Of a DNA stretch of 36,843 nucleotides, positions 32,071 through 36,843 are shown one piece after another. How positions within the stretch are numbered: position 1 is the first letter of the stretch; each line of letters starts with the position of its first letter. The notes under the pieces are model-generated. The model was given only the letters and a program-made list of their open reading frames with translations, was not told the DNA's origin and ran no database searches. The position numbers and the translations under genes were made by a program. The stretch comes from Porogramme epimiltina (taxonomy: Eukaryota > Basidiomycota > Agaricomycetes > Polyporales > Polyporaceae), in NCBI GenBank assembly GCA_900155495.1, contig FTLJ01000504.1, positions 1 to 36,843 of the forward strand. Direction: 5' to 3'.

Positions 32071-35000
32071 TCACTGATCGTCCGACGCGTCGACAACAAC
32101 CAACCGCCCGTCATTCGTCGCAAGCGCTATCCGGTCACCACAAATGTCCCATCCTCCGCGTACTTCGTAGCCACCTTGACTTGGGGAAAACCTGTAGATA
32201 GACGGAAGCCACCGCACACGGCGACGCTCCCCGTTGGACCCCGCGCGCCAAATCCATCCATCGGACTCCACATAGTAGCTCGAAGGTTGCGATGAAGCGA
32301 CACTGCCGGGATGAGATGTGGCTTCAAAGGTGACACTGTCCTGCATGGGTGGCGGATCGAGTGACGGGACTGGGATGTACTCATCATAGGTGACGACTGC
32401 GCGATCGTCCGCGGAGAACGCAATGGCGGTCACCAGACTGCTCGAACCCTCGGCGCGGGCTTTGAATTCGCATAGGAGGCGGGGGATGATCCTGCTTTGT
32501 ATGGTGTCTTGGGTAGAAGCTAGTCCGGAGCTCGAGGAGGAGGAGCGCGGAGAGACATCCCATAGAGATGCCCTACCATACTTTTCAGCCCCTACTATGC
32601 GCATGTCATTCGAGGAGAAGGAGATGGAGCTGATCCCATGGATATGGTTGATTTGCCACAAGAGGGCGTTTGATGTGAGGTCGTAAAGGCGTATAGTAGG
32701 GTATCCCGTGTTGCGCGAACTAATGTGTTTAGAAGACGGGTGTGGCCGTACGTGCAACTGCGTGTGTGACTCAGCTCCTGGAATAGGGCTGTCATCCAAG
32801 GACGAGAACAGGACGAGGTCTTTCTTCCACGAGGTAGTGAGAGTCCAGATCTCGCATTCCCCATGGTATATCTCCACATCGTGGCCTGTCTTCGCGTCGC
32901 GACCACGAACTGTGCCATCCAGTGACCCAGAGATGAGCTGCCCAGAGTCTGGCGCAAACACCGTCTGCACCACCACATTCTCGTGCCCAAGAAGAACCGA
33001 CGCTGAGTTGCTGTCTTTCCGATCGTAGAGGATGATGGAGTGATCCTTCCGGCCTGAAAGCGCGAGCCGAGCCCCATCGGACGACCATGTCAACGCGACG
33101 ATCTCGGGACGGAGAGAAGTGGTGTCCGGAAGCGCCATGGTGTCGACGACCTTGGAGGAAGATACGTCCCACACCTGCACCGTCCCGTCCTCAAGCGCCG
33201 CCGCAAGGACGTCCTTGTCGTGTGGCGAGAACGCGACCGCGCACACCGCATTCTGCACCCCGTCGCTCGTGGCCGCCGCGTCGCCCGAGTCACCGGGGCG
33301 GCTCGCCTGCAGCACGGCCGTGTCCCAGGTGCGCGCCGTTCTCCTGTGGGAGGAGACGAGGTTTGCGCCGTCGGGGGAAATTCGCAGGTGGTAGATTGGC
33401 TCCCCTGGAATCTGCTCGGATTCTCCGAGGGGCTCGCCGGTGGTGGGGTCCCAAAGACGAATTGAGGAGTCGGAATAGATGCTGCACCCGACGGCGAGGG
33501 AGGAGCCGTGGGGGGAGAAGTCGAGTCCGTAAACGGAGCCCGGCATCTCCAGCCGCTTGAGGGGATCGGAACCCGAGGTGGCGTCCGCGGCCCACAGAAC
33601 GACCGCGTTGCCGTCTCCGAGTCCGCATGCGATGATTTTGTCGTCTGGAGAAATGGAGACGGACCTGACCTCGAAGTCGTGTTGGAGGGTGCGAACGCGG
33701 GAGGTGTCCGGGAGGGACCAGATTCTGCACGTTTGGTCGTCGCTTCCGGAAAGCAAGAAGGACCCGTCCCGCGAGAATGCTACGGAATTGACGTAACCAG
33801 AATGCCCATTCAGGATCATTTCTGGTTTGAACTCGGCGGAGTCCAAGTTCCACAACTTCACCGTGTTGTCCCTGGCACCTGAGGCGGCATAGCGCCCCTG
33901 GGAAGAGTACGCCACAGATAGGATATTTTTCGAATGAGCCTCCTGCGACGCAAGGCATGCGCCTGTCCGGACATCCCATAGACGAACCATCCTGGTATCC
34001 GACCCAGAAATGATCTCCTTGCCATCGGGCGAGAAAGCCACGCAACGGACCCAATTCTCCTTGAGAACAAGCGCTTGCACACCTGTGCGAGCGTCCCATA
34101 GCCGGATTGTACAGTCGGCGGAGGCGGTGGCGATTTGCGCGCCGTCAGGAGAATAAGCTGCACACAGGACGAGATTGCTGTGGCCCTCCATAGTGCTGAC
34201 GCCCACGCTCCAATGATTGGGTAGTCTTGTCAGCACCGAGATAGGGCAGTGCTGTTCTCGAGCATACGTAGTCCTCATGTGTGTCAAGATGGGGCATAAC
34301 GGGAGCGCGGTTGTGTAAATTGTCGAGGCGGAAGTGCTAATTGCGGGATACCATAACCGCACCATTCGCTCGCAGTCATACAGCAAGTCGGCAGCGTCTG
34401 TCGATGGACGAGTTGGAAAAGACTATTAAAACGAGTAAATTGATCAGAACCTGGCTCAGCATAATAGCTCGGGGTCAATTAAACGTACATTCAAGGCTCG
34501 CCGAGCCATCTTCAAGGTGTCGAAAACGATTTCCGCTTCGCCCATGAGGCACAGGGCCTCCAGCCAACGAAGTAGATGCTTCTGAGAGAATGTGTTGACG
34601 AGCGCAAGGGCCTCTTCATCCATCTTGCCCTCCAAAAGATGATGTGCCCAGTGGCGTAGGGCGTATTGTACGTGGGGAGGGGGACGGGCACGCGCAGGCT
34701 CGAGAAGAGTGGAGTTCCCATGATTCGAGCCGGAGATGTTAGAGGTATCAGATCCGAGGATGCTCGTCATTATCTTGAGGCAGCATTTTGCGAGGACAGA
34801 GTGATGGTCCCTAGGCTGGACAAGGAGGTCAGTGCGCTTACACCTGGATGGATTGACGAGGAAGTCGGGGAAGGAAGGGTGAATGATCTGAATGAGGTCC
34901 GCATTCGAGTCTGGGAGGGCGATAACAGAGCTGAGCATCTCGAGTGTGGTTTGTGATGTTCCCTTCGTTAGTTCGAGAATGGAGTCGAGTGTTTCTGTAG

Positions 35001-36843
35001 ACACCTGTTCGCGCAAGAGTACCAGCGCACCGACGGCAGAGCGTACCCTTTTCATCCTGTCTTGCGTCGACTTCGCGGAAATTGCTGTGTCCAGAACGCC
35101 AAGGTAGAGCTCGTCTAGAGGGGCGGTGGGAGAATATTCATCGGGTTTCACTATAGAGAGTACAATGTTAAGCTGTCTTTCGGGGTCATCGGCGTCTCGA
35201 TCCATGATGAACTTGAGCGCGGTCGCAATGACAATGAATACACCAGAGGTGAGAGCCTTAAGTTGGTCGCGCTTCTTCGGACTCGGCCAGCCCTCGTCCT
35301 TGCCGTACATGTTCCTGATAACTGCCAACTGTTCATCTACATAAATGGAAATGTCGCGTTGCATAATGTCCGGAGAGATCTCGTTCAGACGGAAGATGTG
35401 AGTGTTCTTGCGAAGTAAGTGATACTGGCGGAATCCTTTGACGATGCGATCTTCGGGGCGACTAGTGATCACGAATTTCAGTGGGCGAAGATCGTCGACG
35501 AACTCCGAAAGCGCCGTAAGGATAACAGAAACCACTGCGGTGTCAAGGCATTCGTCGAGTGCATCGATGATCACTACTTGGGAGGGGGGAGGGTCGTCTT
35601 TCATCGCCTTCAATGGTTCTACGATGAGCTTCTTGAGCTGATCGGATGGCTTCGCGCGGTAGATGTCCGGATTCGCTGAAAGCGCCTTGATGACTTCCTT
35701 AGCGAACGCTAAATTGGATGCGGCAAGCTGATGGGCGATGGTGGGGAAGATTCGATGTATCTCACTACGGCCACCAGCTCGTGCGCAGAAGAAACTCGCC
35801 CCGAGGCGACCCGTGGAGTCGCACCACGATGCGATGGTGTTGGCGATGGTGGACTTCCCTGTGCCAGCCTGACCGTGCATCCACAGAATCCACAGGTCCT
35901 CGGGGATGTGTGATGTTGGTGAGGTAGAGCCGTCGTTTTGTTTCAGTTCAGGGGCGATCCAGAGCCGTATTATCGACAGGACCTCCATCCTCGTGGATGG
36001 GGTGCACTCCACCCGACCACTCTGACTATCATTGTACCGAGCGTCGCTGACGTGTTTGAGGTTCCCGAGAATATCGAGTTCTGAGACGCGTTGTCAGCAA
36101 TCAGTGGATAAAGCCGATGAGAGGCATGCCTTTGTAATGTATGTGTAGATCGAGTTTAGTATCCATCCTCTGATTCAAACGACGAAGTGCATTAGTCGTC
36201 GGTGTAGGGAAACATCATAGGAAAGAACATACTTCGACAACGATCCAGATAGAGAGAACCGCTTCAGTCTGGTAACAGGGTCAAACGTCAGACCAGCACA
36301 GAGAACTTCACGGTCCGACATTACGACTTGACACGTACCTTGAGTCCTTCCACAAGCGAAGACAACTTTTGAATCTCTCCGTCTAACTGCTCAGCAATAC
36401 CTTCTACCTGGATTGCTTGCTTGGATTTCTCGACCCACCCACGAGCGTTCAATTCTTGTACGCTAGTAGCCACTTGCTGTACTTCCCTTCAAGAGCAAGA
36501 GCAGAGAGTTTGTCAGCAAGGCGACCATTGCAAAAACCAACGAACGTACTTTTCAAAGCGATCAAGTCTCTGTACAAGCTCCCGCGAGTTACTCGGGGAC
36601 TCCGCAATCCTCTTAATCATCTCCACCAGTGGGTCAACACGCTGCTTGAACGTCCGGATGGTGTCCGTGTTGGATTTATATTTCTTTCGGAACATACCAT
36701 GAGCTGACCGTTGACATGATGAGGAAATTGGTACTCACGCCGTATATTTCAATACAGGCGACGATTGCACCCAAGGCAGCTTGGAGGGGTGGCAGCGGGG
36801 CCGACGCCTTCTCCGCCACCTTGAGTACACTCAACAGGCTTCC
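32071..36843 (-). CDS. NACHT-WD40 NOD-like receptor, paralogue C (5' end outside window)
   Basis: The visible part encodes 1468 residues. Exons: (beyond 36843)-36739, 36683-36550, 36486-36339, 36268-36233, 36169-36130, 36080-34489 and 34422-32071. Phases join throughout and the lengths parallel A and B (134 and 36 nt identical). It begins inside exon 1 at the conserved helical region (LLSVLKVAEKASAPLPPLQ), so the basic start and linker are missing from view. Walker A is GQAGTGKST (35874-35848). VVIIDALDEC and VITSRPED follow. Exon 7 encodes about 14 WD40 blades ending VVVDASDDQ, as in A. Intron 5 (36129-36081) again needs a GC donor (GCATGC). In one blade the WD tryptophan is replaced (LDGTVRGRD). 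The protein is visibly closer to A than to B in the WD40 part, and so is its downstream DNA. Same inferred role as A. Confidence 0.86.

Larger units (their letters stand above)
6669..36843 (-). repeat. Three-unit tandem array of NLR gene plus upstream spacer
   Basis: The units are 6669-17326 (10.7 kb), 17327-32070 (14.7 kb) and 32071 to beyond 36843. Each starts at an NLR stop codon and extends through the gene and its upstream spacer to the next gene. Gene order, strand, exon layout and spacer blocks are repeated in order. Spacer length differs mainly through the extra segments at 23871-25385 and about 25510-26880. Confidence 0.8.

Noticed and set aside
1..36843. CRISPR arrays, transposons with terminal repeats, rRNA
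   Set aside because: No spaced direct repeats, no transposase, integrase or reverse-transcriptase motifs and no rRNA-like sequence were seen on either strand.

Overview
The window looks like nuclear DNA of a basidiomycete fungus, most likely an Agaricomycete. The evidence is many short introns (mostly 49-71 nt) in every gene, GC-rich DNA, two seven-helix-type membrane genes of the DUF6533 family, and NACHT-WD40 genes of the kind that are amplified in mushroom-forming fungi. The species cannot be named from the sequence. All five genes recognised are on the minus strand, so each gene's upstream region lies to its right.

Layout. Positions 1-844: 5' part of a DUF6533 membrane-protein gene (copy 1, cut by the left edge). 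1966-3694: a complete DUF6533 gene (copy 2). 3695 to about 5200: no gene recognised. From about 5200 to the right end the window is a tandem array of three paralogous NOD-like receptor genes (NLRs, STAND class), here called A (6669-12110), B (17327-22524) and C (32071-36843, cut by the right edge). The gaps A-B (5.2 kb) and B-C (9.5 kb) carry no convincing gene. They are homologous to each other almost end to end, so the duplicated unit is one gene plus its long upstream spacer. The DNA just downstream of A is also related to the DNA just downstream of B and C.

Each NLR was reconstructed by hand from seven exons whose phases all join. Exon 1 gives a basic start and a Ser/Pro-rich linker. Exons 1-5 give a small helical domain split over short exons. 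Exon 6 (about 1595 nt) carries the NACHT NTPase with Walker A, Walker B and the TSRPE motif. Exon 7 (about 2360 nt) carries about 14 WD40 blades, probably two propellers. The predicted proteins are 1693 aa (A), 1611 aa (B) and at least 1468 aa (C). No splice site has been checked against RNA.

By family knowledge, such proteins are closed ATP switches. WD40 repeats sense a ligand, NACHT oligomerises, and the N-terminal domain gives the output, often cell death in heterokaryon incompatibility or antagonist response. In this window the sensing loops and N-terminal linker differ between copies while the NTPase core is kept, the pattern expected of a diversifying recognition cluster. A and C share a downstream segment that B lacks although B lies between them, which suggests unequal exchange, gene conversion or loss. 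No RNA gene, CRISPR array or intact mobile element was recognised.
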